This document shows positions 1 to 7,772 of a DNA stretch of 64,000 bases, piece after piece. The notes beneath the pieces are model-generated. The model did not search any database, was not told the DNA's origin, and worked only from the letters and a program-made list of their open reading frames with translations. Both the position numbers and the translations under genes were made by a program. The stretch comes from an uncultured bacterium. GTDB lineage: Bacteria > Cyanobacteriota > Vampirovibrionia > Gastranaerophilales > Gastranaerophilaceae. The stretch is taken from positions 1 to 64,000 of the forward strand of contig CACWZA010000005.1 of the NCBI GenBank assembly GCA_902765215.1, written 5' to 3'. Within the stretch, counting starts at the first letter, position 1; each line of letters opens with the position of its first letter.

Positions 1-252
1 CTTAACAAGATACATTTCATAAGTCCCTGCATCAACGTCATATCCATCAACTTTTGAATTTGCTGCTACTGTACCTGTTAATCTGTATTCAACCTTAACC
101 TCTGCTGATAATTTTACATCATTACCAACTTTTTCTGTTTCAACCGGAACAAAGTTGCCATCTAAATCCTTAAAATTAAATTGATCACCGGATTCGTAAT
201 TTGAGTATTCCAAATCTTTCGTTTTGTCCACTTTAATGTCAAATACTGTCAT
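1..252 (-). CDS. Small hypothetical protein, 3' end outside window
   Basis: The reading frame is open from an ATG at 252 to the window edge (84 codons, no stop), so only the N-terminus is visible. It starts MTVFDIKVDKTKDLEYS and is acidic and polar, rich in V, D, K and Y, with no signal peptide or membrane segment. A GAAGGGGAA ribosome binding site lies just upstream of the ATG. The composition suggests a small beta-rich soluble domain, but I recognise no family. It is divergent from the XRE regulator at 525. Confidence 0.75.
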   Translation of the reverse strand, partial: MTVFDIKVDKTKDLEYSNYESGDQFNFKDLDGNFVPVETEKVGNDVKLSAEVKVEYRLTGTVAANSKVDGYDVDAGTYEMYLVK

Positions 253-524
253 TTTAAATTCCCCTTCTTTCTTTCTATACTTTTATCTAACATATTTTTC
301 ATGGTTTTTTGAGCGAAGTTTAGTAAAAAAAATAGTTCTTATTACATATATTTTTGCTAACCCACAAATGTTTTACATATTTCCCTTTTTTTATTAATAA
401 GAAACATGGTTACCATATCACAAAACAAGTTTTTATGCAACATGTTTCTGATTTATAGAAAATAAGCAACATGTATGGTTAATAAGGCATTATATATTAG
501 GTATTTTTATAAAAAGGATAAAAC
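253..524. other. Divergent intergenic region with short repeats
   Basis: A 272-bp AT-rich region between two divergent genes. It holds the start-proximal signals of both genes: a GAAGGGGAA site for the minus gene and AAAAGGA at 512-518 for the plus gene. It also carries the small repeats at 402-474 described separately. I see no ORF or RNA gene here. Confidence 0.6.
402..474. promoter_or_regulatory. Possible operator repeats upstream of XRE regulator
   Basis: GCAACATGT occurs twice as an exact direct repeat (437-445 and 466-474, 29 bp apart). A related AAACATGGT begins at 402 and overlaps a perfect ATGGT-T-ACCAT dyad (405-415). These lie 50-120 bp upstream of a lambda-repressor-type regulator gene, where autoregulatory operators are common. 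That they bind the regulator is inference only. Confidence 0.3.
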
Positions 525-860
525 ATGATATATGATGATAAAAAATTTATAGGCAAAGTTATTCGTAACGCACGAAAAAAGGCAAAACTTAACCAGGCTG
601 AATTATCTGAAAAACTTGGTATGAGCGAAAAAAACCTCAGTAATATAGAAAATGGCAGGCAATATCCACAGGTAAATAACTTTTTAAGAATTATAGAAGT
701 TTTGAATTTGACATTAAAAGATTTTGGGGTTAATTCTTCTGAAAGACCAATATTAGATGAGGTTAAAGAACATTTGGTTTCTAAAATATTATCAAGTCCC
801 GATAAAAAAATTAAGTTATACCAAAGGGCATTAGAACTGATTGATGATACAGCTGAGTAA
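525..860 (+). CDS. XRE-family transcriptional regulator
   Basis: A 111-residue protein with a classic helix-turn-helix of the Cro/C1 (XRE) family at about residues 9-63: KVIRNARKKAKLNQAELSEK, then the recognition helix MSEKNLSNIENGRQYP. The C-terminal 45 residues are helical and could mediate dimerisation. The ATG at 525 follows an AAAAGGA site by 6 nt. It stands alone, divergent from the truncated gene at 1-252, and its target is unknown. Short repeats upstream may be its own operator. Confidence 0.9.
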   Translation: MIYDDKKFIGKVIRNARKKAKLNQAELSEKLGMSEKNLSNIENGRQYPQVNNFLRIIEVLNLTLKDFGVNSSERPILDEVKEHLVSKILSSPDKKIKLYQRALELIDDTAE

Positions 861-926
861 TGTTAATTCTTCATTCCTAATTAAAAAATTTTTCATTTTC
901 CACTTTTTATTAAATAAGTTGGCTGA

Positions 927-953
927 ATTGCAATGCTATCGCTCGCAATGACA
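927..953. repeat. Short palindromic intergenic repeat (GCAATGACA type)
   Basis: ATTGC (927-931) is inverted at 945-949 (GCAAT), and the element ends CTCGCAATGACA. This closely resembles the ends of the GC-rich CGTCATTGCGAG palindromes dispersed between genes in many unrelated bacteria. Only one half-site pair is present, so it is probably a decayed copy. Confidence 0.4.
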
Positions 954-1031
954 GGCTTTACGGCAAATTCTAACTATCCGCTATCCACTAAAAAACATAT
1001 ACTCCCAATGAGTTTATCCAAATGAATTTGC

Positions 1032-1062
1032 AAAAAAATAGCGGTTAAGTCTGTTAGCCGCT
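1032..1062 (-). terminator. Rho-independent terminator of the phosphoesterase gene
   Basis: Read on the minus strand, AGCGGCTAA and TTAACCGCT form a 9-bp stem (one G-T pair) around a 5-nt loop, followed by ATTTTTTTG. It lies 30 bp beyond the stop codon of the gene at 1093-2811. Confidence 0.8.
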
Positions 1063-1092
1063 TTCAATAATTTCTCCCATAATATAACTTTT

Positions 1093-2811
1093 TTAATCGA
1101 TGATATTAATTCTGCCTGTAATATCAATGTCGATTGGTTTGTTTAAATGTTTTATGTAATCAGCAATAAGTTTATCTTCGCTGAAATCGAATAATTTTTC
1201 TGCGTGGTCGAGTTGGTTAAATGCTTCAATTCCGTCTCCTCCTCTTAAGATGAAATCGTCTGCCGCAATTCTGTAGATTTTGTTAGGATCAGGGTTGTTT
1301 ACATCAATCTTGCGTTGAGCGCCGTCTTTTGCGGTATAGGTCATTTCAAGAAGTTCGCCTGTACCTTTTTTAACCGTATATGTTAGTCCTGATGCGTAGA
1401 ATAATCCCGGTTTTCCGTTTTTATCAACGACTGATTTACAGCCGCCTTTTATACCGTCAACGAGGTCTTTTTCTGAGATTGTTGTAATAGCCATACCGTC
1501 CCCGAACGGTGAGATTGATTTTACATCTGATGAATCTATTTCGCCCGGTTCGAATACATTTCTGATGTTTCCTGCGTTAACGATACCTATGTCAACATTT
1601 AATTCGTTTCTGATAGCATCAGATACAAAGTTTGCGTGAGGGTTTTCTTCCGATAATCTTTGTTTAGGACAAGGGAGGGCAGAACGAATAACCCCAAGTT
1701 TTTCAGGGTTGCCCATTATGTCGCTGAACATTTTTTTGTAAATCATATTTCTGTGGCGTTTGCTTGTTTCGTAAAGGTTGTTTGATGCTTCAACGAGTAC
1801 GCCGTCTTTGTCAAATACTAATTCTGCTTTACCGTAGTAATTACCGTCTTTTTCTGCGTTGGTAATAAGTACCGGTTCTTTATCTTTTGAAAGGAACAGG
1901 TTTTCACCTGCTTTGATTCCGTCAACATAGGTGTGAGAGTGTCCGCCTATGATAACATCAATGCCGGATGTGTTTTCTGCAATTATTCTGTCTCCGAGGT
2001 GGCCGACATGTGAGAGCAGGAATATATGTTTTACACCTTTTTTCTTTAATTCATCAACTTCTGACTGAATATCCTGAATAGTATCTTCCATACTGTCAAC
2101 TGTAAAATCTTCGTACAGTTCAGGGTGTCCCATTCTTGTTTTTATATCAACAGGCGCAATCCCTACAACCCCGTATTTTACACCTTTGTAGTCGCCTATG
2201 TATGAGTCAACGAGTTTATCGTGGATATAAGCTCCTTTTTCGCCTTTAGGTGAAACCTTTGAGTCGGCTTCCTGTTTGAAGTTTGCTGCTAAGTACTTCA
2301 TTTTGAGGTTGTCTGTGAGTTCTTTGAAATTCTTTTCTGACATATCAACATCGTGGTTTCCGAGTGCTGAAGATTCGAAGTCCTCTCCGTCCATATATTT
2401 GAGAACGCAATTGTTTACATCTTGGTTTCTGTCATCACCGAGCATGTTGTCTCCGCCTGAGAATCTGATATCACAATCTCTCAATGCGCTGCCGATTTTT
2501 GCAAGTTTAATGTATTGCCCGTGGACATCATTGATGTAACCTATTTTAAGCTTTGTTTTTCCGTCAGGTAAAACAGGTGATTTTTCTTCTGTTTTAGTGT
2601 TTTTTACCTGTTCGGCTATGTTTGATACAAAATATTGGAGGTTTGGTGATTTTACACTCTTTTCAGCATAGTTATAAATTTTTAAATGATTGTTATTCTC
2701 ATTTGGCTGAACGGACGCAGAAGCTTTTTTGTCGCCTTTGTTATAGGTTACATTGTTTATTCCGCTTGATCTGCGGCTTAATTGGATATTATGGGAAGAG
2801 AAATTAATCAT
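1093..2811 (-). CDS. 5'-nucleotidase / 2',3'-cyclic phosphodiesterase family protein (UshA-like)
   Basis: A 572-residue two-domain metallophosphoesterase. The N-terminal calcineurin-like domain shows NDVHG (residues 94-98), SGGDNMLGD (119-126), ALGNHD (149-154), a LLSHVGH motif and GGHSHT, which supply the two-metal site. The C-terminal 5'-nucleotidase substrate domain shows NAGNIR and SPFGDG. Family members hydrolyse nucleotides or related phosphoesters, usually in the periplasm. No hydrophobic signal peptide is visible. Instead there is a polar stretch of about 85 residues starting MINFSSHNIQLSRR and containing VTYNKG, loosely like the N-terminal tags elsewhere in this window. The ATG follows an AAAGGTG site. 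It is monocistronic with its own terminator. Confidence 0.9.
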   Translation of the reverse strand: MINFSSHNIQLSRRSSGINNVTYNKGDKKASASVQPNENNNHLKIYNYAEKSVKSPNLQYFVSNIAEQVKNTKTEEKSPVLPDGKTKLKIGYINDVHGQYIKLAKIGSALRDCDIRFSGGDNMLGDDRNQDVNNCVLKYMDGEDFESSALGNHDVDMSEKNFKELTDNLKMKYLAANFKQEADSKVSPKGEKGAYIHDKLVDSYIGDYKGVKYGVVGIAPVDIKTRMGHPELYEDFTVDSMEDTIQDIQSEVDELKKKGVKHIFLLSHVGHLGDRIIAENTSGIDVIIGGHSHTYVDGIKAGENLFLSKDKEPVLITNAEKDGNYYGKAELVFDKDGVLVEASNNLYETSKRHRNMIYKKMFSDIMGNPEKLGVIRSALPCPKQRLSEENPHANFVSDAIRNELNVDIGIVNAGNIRNVFEPGEIDSSDVKSISPFGDGMAITTISEKDLVDGIKGGCKSVVDKNGKPGLFYASGLTYTVKKGTGELLEMTYTAKDGAQRKIDVNNPDPNKIYRIAADDFILRGGDGIEAFNQLDHAEKLFDFSEDKLIADYIKHLNKPIDIDITGRINIID

Positions 2812-2888
2812 TTTGCACCTTTGCCTACTAATCTAATACCTCTGCTAAATTTTTTTTGCTAGTGCCTAATCTTTTAATTAAAAAAAAT

Positions 2889-3503
2889 TTACATTGATAA
2901 ATATTTCAAGGATTCCCTTAATAATTCCTCGGAATCGTCACTGTTTTCGCATCTTCCGAGCACGACTTTGAAGGCCGTGTTGATTTCTTCTTCTGTATAC
3001 CCCAGTGATAACAGAATAGATGTTGTTTCTTTGCATGCCGGAGTCAGTTCAATATCTGACATCTTGCTCGGCACGGCTGTGATATTTGCTTTAATGAGTT
3101 TATCTCTAAGCTCAAGAATAATCTTTTGAGCAAGTTTTTGTCCTACCCCTTTTGCCAAAGTCAGTTGTTTATATTCTTCATTTATAACAAGTGAAATCAG
3201 GTCTGCCGTATCAAATTTGCCAAGCAGAGCCAGAGCCATTTTGGTGCCGACTCCCGATACTGAGGTGAGGTAGTTGAAGATATCTCTTGTGTCCTTCTTC
3301 AGAAAACCGCACAAGGACATATTATCCTCTTTGTGAAGAAGTTTTGTATAGAGTTTAATTTCTGAGTTTTTTTTAGTGTCAGCAAGAAAATCAATTTCTG
3401 ATACTTCAAGACTGTAGCCTACCCCATTCACATCAACAATGTAGTAAAACCCTGTTGAAGTTGAATATTTGTCTGCTAAAAGTCCTTTTATATACTCAAA
3501 CAT
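2889..3503 (-). CDS. ruvA: Holliday junction branch migration protein RuvA
   Basis: 204 residues, the usual RuvA length. The N-terminal OB domain (MFEYIKGLLADKYS, VDVNGVGYSLEVS) is followed by the two helix-hairpin-helix motifs, SGVGTKMALALLGKF and AKGVGQKLAQKIILEL. The C-terminal three-helix domain that contacts RuvB ends the protein. RuvA tetramers hold four-way junctions for RuvB to pump. The gene overlaps the end of dxr by 16 bp and has a CAGGAG site inside dxr, so the two are probably co-transcribed. ruvC lies elsewhere in the window at 30192; ruvB is not in the window. Confidence 0.97.
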   Translation of the reverse strand: MFEYIKGLLADKYSTSTGFYYIVDVNGVGYSLEVSEIDFLADTKKNSEIKLYTKLLHKEDNMSLCGFLKKDTRDIFNYLTSVSGVGTKMALALLGKFDTADLISLVINEEYKQLTLAKGVGQKLAQKIILELRDKLIKANITAVPSKMSDIELTPACKETTSILLSLGYTEEEINTAFKVVLGRCENSDDSEELLRESLKYLSM

Positions 3504-4645
3504 TGAACACTCCTGTTGGTTAACTCTCTCGTTTTCTCACGAATTTCCTTATCTGTTTCAAAAATCTCGTCAATTGACGGATTGAGGATAGGTTTGTGTG
3601 ATGAATATATTTTTTCTGTTATTTCGTATATGTCGTACAGTTTTATTTTGCCGTCAAGGAATGCAAATACGGCTTCTTCGTCTGCTCCGTTTAGCGCAAC
3701 GGTTGCTGTTCCACCTGTTCTTCCTGCGTGGTATGCGAGGTTTAAGAATGGGAACTTTTCAAAATCAGGTGCCTGAAAATCGAGTCGTGCAATTTCTGAG
3801 AAACTGAAACTCTTTGATTTTATTCCCTCAAATCGTTCAGGATAGCATATTGCGTATTGAATAGGAATATGCATACTAGGTAACCCGATTTGTGCTATAA
3901 CGCTGCCGTCAACGTATTCTATTGCAGAGTGAACAATACTTTGCGGGTGTACAACTACATCTATTTTATCGTACGGCATATTGAAAAGGTGATGTGCTTC
4001 GATTATTTCGAGCCCTTTGTTCATAAGGGTTGCACTATCAACAGTTATCTTTCTTCCCATATTCCAGCGAGGGTGAGCGAGTGCCTGTTCTACCGTTGCT
4101 GCCTTCATATCGTCAACGGTTTTGTTAAGGAATGGGCCGCCTGATGCTGTGATAATCAGTTTGTCTACCTGCGAAATATCTTTTATACATTGATGAATTG
4201 CACAGTGTTCGCTGTCAACGGGGATGATATCAACTCCGTTTTCTTTTGCGAGTTTCATAACAATATCGCCTGCCATAACAAGAGTTTCTTTGTTTGCAAG
4301 AGCAATATTTATTCCGTTTTTAATTGCAGTAATTGTCGGTTTGAGTCCGATTTTACCTGAAACAGCGACAAGAATTATATCGTTTTCTTTGTTTGAACAA
4401 ATTTCTTCAAGCCCCTCCGTTCCCGCTAAAACTTTGTTGCAGCCGGTAATATCATTGATTTTTGCGGAATCTGATATACATACTGATTTTGGGTGGAATT
4501 TTGCTATTTGCTCATTAAGTAAATCTGTATTTCCGCCGGCAGAAAGTGAAATTATCTCAAATTTATCGGATAATCTCTCTATAACCTCCAACGCCTGCGT
4601 ACCGATTGAACCTGTTGAACCCAATATACTAATACGTTTCTTCAT
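3488..4645 (-). CDS. dxr: 1-deoxy-D-xylulose 5-phosphate reductoisomerase
   Basis: 385 residues, full length. It converts DXP to 2-C-methyl-D-erythritol 4-phosphate with NADPH, the committed step of the MEP isoprenoid pathway. Visible motifs are the Rossmann start ILGSTGSIGTQALEVI, LANKETLVMAG, the metal-binding VDSEH, ASGGPF, and HPRWNMGRKITVDSATLMNKG. A TACAAT box ends six bases before the ATG, and the only Shine-Dalgarno-like bases (GAGGT) abut the start codon, so the message may be leaderless. ruvA follows with overlap. Confidence 0.98.
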   Translation of the reverse strand: MKKRISILGSTGSIGTQALEVIERLSDKFEIISLSAGGNTDLLNEQIAKFHPKSVCISDSAKINDITGCNKVLAGTEGLEEICSNKENDIILVAVSGKIGLKPTITAIKNGINIALANKETLVMAGDIVMKLAKENGVDIIPVDSEHCAIHQCIKDISQVDKLIITASGGPFLNKTVDDMKAATVEQALAHPRWNMGRKITVDSATLMNKGLEIIEAHHLFNMPYDKIDVVVHPQSIVHSAIEYVDGSVIAQIGLPSMHIPIQYAICYPERFEGIKSKSFSFSEIARLDFQAPDFEKFPFLNLAYHAGRTGGTATVALNGADEEAVFAFLDGKIKLYDIYEITEKIYSSHKPILNPSIDEIFETDKEIREKTRELTNRSVQCLSI

Positions 4646-4657
4646 ACCTCAATTGTA
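4646..4657 (-). promoter_or_regulatory. Start-proximal -10 box of dxr (leaderless geometry)
   Basis: TACAAT occupies 4657-4652 on the minus strand and is followed by six bases and the ATG at 4645. A transcript initiated at the normal distance would start at the A of the ATG. Confidence 0.5.
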
Positions 4658-4698
4658 CTTCAACCGAAAAAATATTTCATGATAAAACGACATGCGAT

Positions 4699-5340
4699 TT
4701 ACAAATTGTTAACTTTTTCCTGTAAATCAGCGACTTCGGCTTTTAGTCTGTTTAATTCGCAGGTAATCGGATCGGGTATTCTGTTGTGCATAAGAGTGCC
4801 GTTTTCGTCTTCCAATTTTTGTTTTACTATTCTTCCCGGAATCCCGACGACGGTACAGTTATCAGGAACATCGTTTACAACAACTGAGCCTGCGCCGATT
4901 CTTACATGGTCGCCAATTGTGATGTTTCCCAAAATTTTTGCACCTGCCCCTATTACTACATTATTTCCTATGGTCGGGTGTCTTTTTCCGTGTTCTTTCC
5001 CAGTTCCGCCAAGAGTCACCTGCTGGTAGATAATCGCATCATCCCCAATAACAGATGTTTCGCCTATAACAACTCCTTCACCGTGGTCAATAAATAACCT
5101 TTCACCTATTGTTGCTGACGGATGGATTTCAATTCCCGTTATTATTCTTGTAAGGTATGAAATATATCTCGGCAGGAATGGAACGCCTATTCTTTTCAGT
5201 TTGTTTGCAAATCTGTGGAACATTAGCGCCTGAAACCCCGGATAGCAGAAGATAACCTCAAATATGTTATTTGCGGCAGGGTCATTTTCATAGATTACTT
5301 TTATATCGTCTTTTATTTTGCTTAATGTTCTAAAATGCAT
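4699..5340 (-). CDS. cysE: Serine O-acetyltransferase
   Basis: 213 residues. It acetylates L-serine from acetyl-CoA, the first step of cysteine synthesis. The short N-terminal helical domain (YPGFQALMFHRFANKLKR) is followed by the left-handed beta-helix of hexapeptide repeats with the diagnostic IDHGEGVVIGET and the acetyl-CoA loop LGGTGKEHGKRHP. The C-terminal tail ends in a helical stretch, LNRLKAEVADLQEKVNNL, rather than the Ile terminus that inserts into CysK in the classical complex. It lies 11 bp after cysK with an AAGGACAG site, so the pair forms a cysteine operon. Confidence 0.97.
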   Translation of the reverse strand: MHFRTLSKIKDDIKVIYENDPAANNIFEVIFCYPGFQALMFHRFANKLKRIGVPFLPRYISYLTRIITGIEIHPSATIGERLFIDHGEGVVIGETSVIGDDAIIYQQVTLGGTGKEHGKRHPTIGNNVVIGAGAKILGNITIGDHVRIGAGSVVVNDVPDNCTVVGIPGRIVKQKLEDENGTLMHNRIPDPITCELNRLKAEVADLQEKVNNL

Positions 5341-5351
5341 TTAAACTGTCC

Positions 5352-6245
5352 TTATTCGTCAAAAAGCTCTGTTGAAAGGTATCTTTCGCCAAAATCACAT
5401 ATTACTGTAACTATATTTTTATCAGGGAATTGTTCCGATAAAAACTTTGCTGCCGCAAGGTTTGCTCCTGATGATATTCCGCAGAGAATGCCGTGTTCTC
5501 TTGCAAGTTCTCTTGCGTTTTCTATTGCGATATCGCCTTTTATATCAATAATTCCGTCGAGTTTCCCCGAGTTATAGATTTCGGTTACAAAGTTTGCTCC
5601 GATACCCTGAATTTTGTGTGGGCCTGCTGTCCCTTCCGTTAATAGCGGACTTTCCTTTGGCTCAACTCCGTATACTTTTACATCAGGGTTTAACTTGTTG
5701 AACCCGTTTTTTATTCCGACTGCAGTTCCGCCCGTGCCGAGCCCTGCACAAATTATATCGACTTTCCCTTCGGTGTCTTTGAATATTTCCTGTGCCGTTC
5801 CTGTTTCGTGTGCTTTCGGGTTTGACGGGTTTGAAAATTGCATCGGAACGAAGTGGTTATCTATTTGGCATGCCAGCTCCTGTGCTTTATCCACTGCTCC
5901 CTGCATACCCTTTTCTTTTGGGGTTAATACAAGTTCTGCCCCGTAGGCTTTTATTACTTTTTTGCGTTCATCTGACATATTTTCGGGCATAACGATTTTT
6001 AGTTTTAAACCCATAACCGCACAACACATAGCAAGTCCGATTCCTGTGTTACCGCTTGTCGGCTCGATTATTACCGTATCTTTATTGATTTTGCCTTCAT
6101 CCATTGCACTCTTAAGCATTGCATAAGATGCTCTGTCCTTTACGGAATTTGACGGGTTATAAAATTCCAGTTTTAAACTTATTTTGTCGTTATATCTGAC
6201 TATCGGTGTGTTTCCGATTAGTTCAAGCACATTTGAATATATCAT
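5352..6245 (-). CDS. cysK: Cysteine synthase A (O-acetylserine sulfhydrylase)
   Basis: 297 residues of fold type II PLP enzyme. It makes cysteine from O-acetylserine and sulfide. The PLP lysine is in NPSNSVKDRASYAML, the substrate loop is TSGNTGIG, and the PLP-phosphate glycine loop is GLGTGGTAVG. GISSGANLAAA lies near the C-terminus. The ATG follows AAAGAGGTTT. It is the first gene of the cysK-cysE pair and is divergent from the MFS transporter. Confidence 0.97.
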   Translation of the reverse strand: MIYSNVLELIGNTPIVRYNDKISLKLEFYNPSNSVKDRASYAMLKSAMDEGKINKDTVIIEPTSGNTGIGLAMCCAVMGLKLKIVMPENMSDERKKVIKAYGAELVLTPKEKGMQGAVDKAQELACQIDNHFVPMQFSNPSNPKAHETGTAQEIFKDTEGKVDIICAGLGTGGTAVGIKNGFNKLNPDVKVYGVEPKESPLLTEGTAGPHKIQGIGANFVTEIYNSGKLDGIIDIKGDIAIENARELAREHGILCGISSGANLAAAKFLSEQFPDKNIVTVICDFGERYLSTELFDE

Positions 6246-6404
6246 ATAAACCTCTTTTTTATTATATTAAAACAATCCTTGTATCAATTCAAACACAGAT
6301 TATTATAATAATAAGATTTGTTTATTTTTATTCCCTTATTGACTAAAATGCTTTGTAATATAAATTTCTTTGATTTATAATTGACAAGGTTAGGGAGACG
6401 GAAT

Positions 6405-7757
6405 ATGAATAGAAAACCATGGGCTGAGATATGTCTGGTAATATTAGGTTCTTTGCTCTACTTTATGGCGAATTTGCATAGAGTAGCGGTTCCGGGTGCT
6501 ATGTTTGACACTCTCATTGATGACTTGGCGGTAACTGCTCAGTCTGTTACGGCACTTGGTTCTATTTTTATGTACAGTTATGCGTTAGGTCAGCTTGTAA
6601 TCGGGGTATTGATTGCAAGATTCGGCGGGTTTAGGGTTGTAACTGTCGGTTCTTTGCTCTTCTTCGCAGGAAGTTTGTTATTCCCTTTTGCACAAAGTTT
6701 GCCGTTATTATATGTAAGCCGGTTGCTTATCGGTTTGGGTTCGGCATCTTTTTACCTCGGCATGATAAACGAAACAAGACGACTTGTTCCTAAGAAAAAC
6801 TTTGGGGTTGTATTATCGCTTATTTTACTTGTGGGGTATCTTGGCGGAATTGTCGCAAACGCACCGCTTGTTGTGTGTATGCATCAGCTTGGCTGGAGAG
6901 AGTCGTTTATTATTGCGGGTGTCCTCTCTGCCGTTCTTGCGGTGTTGTTTATATGCTTTGACAGAGCGGTTAAACATGTTGAGATTGATAAAACTGTCCA
7001 CATGGACTTTGAACTTTTTAAATCTACATTTTCAAATAAAAAGAACCTTGTTCTTTATTTATTTGCTTGTTTTAATTACGGGTTATACTATGTTATTCAA
7101 ACCGTAATTGGGAAAAAGTTTTTGGAAGATTTTTGCCTGATGTCTGTTATGACGGCTGCAACAGTACTGTCAATAATGGGCTTTTTGTATGCAATAGCAG
7201 GTTCTGTAATTGCTTTTGCAAGTAAGGCATCTTTAAACCGAAGAACGATATTTTTGAGGTTGTCTGCCTTAAATACATTACTTGTATTTGGGATAGTGCT
7301 TTTATGTGTATGCTTTAATCTCAGAACTCCGTGGATTGCACTCGGTTTTTGTACAATATCTTTTGGGGCAAGTCTTTCACCGTTGTTGGTTCCGTTATTG
7401 CACGATTATAACGGACAGAGAGTCGCTAATACTTCTATTAGTGTTATGACCTGCGGATTTTATCTTGTTGTTGCAATCTTAGGAAGTGTCGTTGGTTTCT
7501 GTCTTGATAATTTTAGCCATTTGAGGGTAGAGGGTAGTTTAGTTGCACATCATAGCGCATATATTGCAATTTTCTCGATATTATTTGCACTTTCAATAAT
7601 TTCATTTATAAGTGTATTTAAAATAGAAGAAAGCAGAAAAACCTTGCGTTTAATTCAGCACATAAATTATGTTAAAGAACATGAAAATGATGAACAGCCT
7701 GAACCTGCTGAACACTGGCATGATGAATATGAACACGATTTGTATAATAATGTGTAG
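6405..7757 (+). CDS. Major facilitator superfamily transporter
   Basis: 450 residues, about 12 hydrophobic helices, typical of MFS. The A-motif-like loop after TM2 is IARFGGFRVV, and YVSRLLIGLGSASFYLG matches the MFS TM4 region. The C-terminal cytosolic tail is acidic and histidine-rich (EHENDEQPEPAEHWHDEYEH). I chose ATG 6405 over an upstream in-frame TTG at 6381 because AGGGAGAC lies 6 nt before it. The substrate cannot be told. The neighbours are cysteine synthesis and hydrogenase, neither of which identifies it. Confidence 0.9.
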   Translation: MNRKPWAEICLVILGSLLYFMANLHRVAVPGAMFDTLIDDLAVTAQSVTALGSIFMYSYALGQLVIGVLIARFGGFRVVTVGSLLFFAGSLLFPFAQSLPLLYVSRLLIGLGSASFYLGMINETRRLVPKKNFGVVLSLILLVGYLGGIVANAPLVVCMHQLGWRESFIIAGVLSAVLAVLFICFDRAVKHVEIDKTVHMDFELFKSTFSNKKNLVLYLFACFNYGLYYVIQTVIGKKFLEDFCLMSVMTAATVLSIMGFLYAIAGSVIAFASKASLNRRTIFLRLSALNTLLVFGIVLLCVCFNLRTPWIALGFCTISFGASLSPLLVPLLHDYNGQRVANTSISVMTCGFYLVVAILGSVVGFCLDNFSHLRVEGSLVAHHSAYIAIFSILFALSIISFISVFKIEESRKTLRLIQHINYVKEHENDEQPEPAEHWHDEYEHDLYNNV

Positions 7758-7772
7758 GGGTAAATATGGTTT

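Larger units (their letters stand above)
861..1092. other. Intergenic region with repeat remnant and terminator
   Basis: A 232-bp stretch between convergent genes. It holds a short palindromic repeat around 927-953 and the minus-strand terminator at 1032-1062. I see no gene in it. Confidence 0.6.

Noticed and set aside
2276-2539. Plus-strand ORFs inside the 5'-nucleotidase gene
   Set aside because: Shadows of a strongly supported minus-strand gene; the same holds for the other antisense ORFs in dxr, cysK, pflB, uvrB and the rest.
6381-6404. TTG start for the MFS transporter, or TTGACA as a -35 box
   Set aside because: AGGGAGAC is correctly spaced to ATG 6405, and no -10 box lies 17 bp after the TTGACA.
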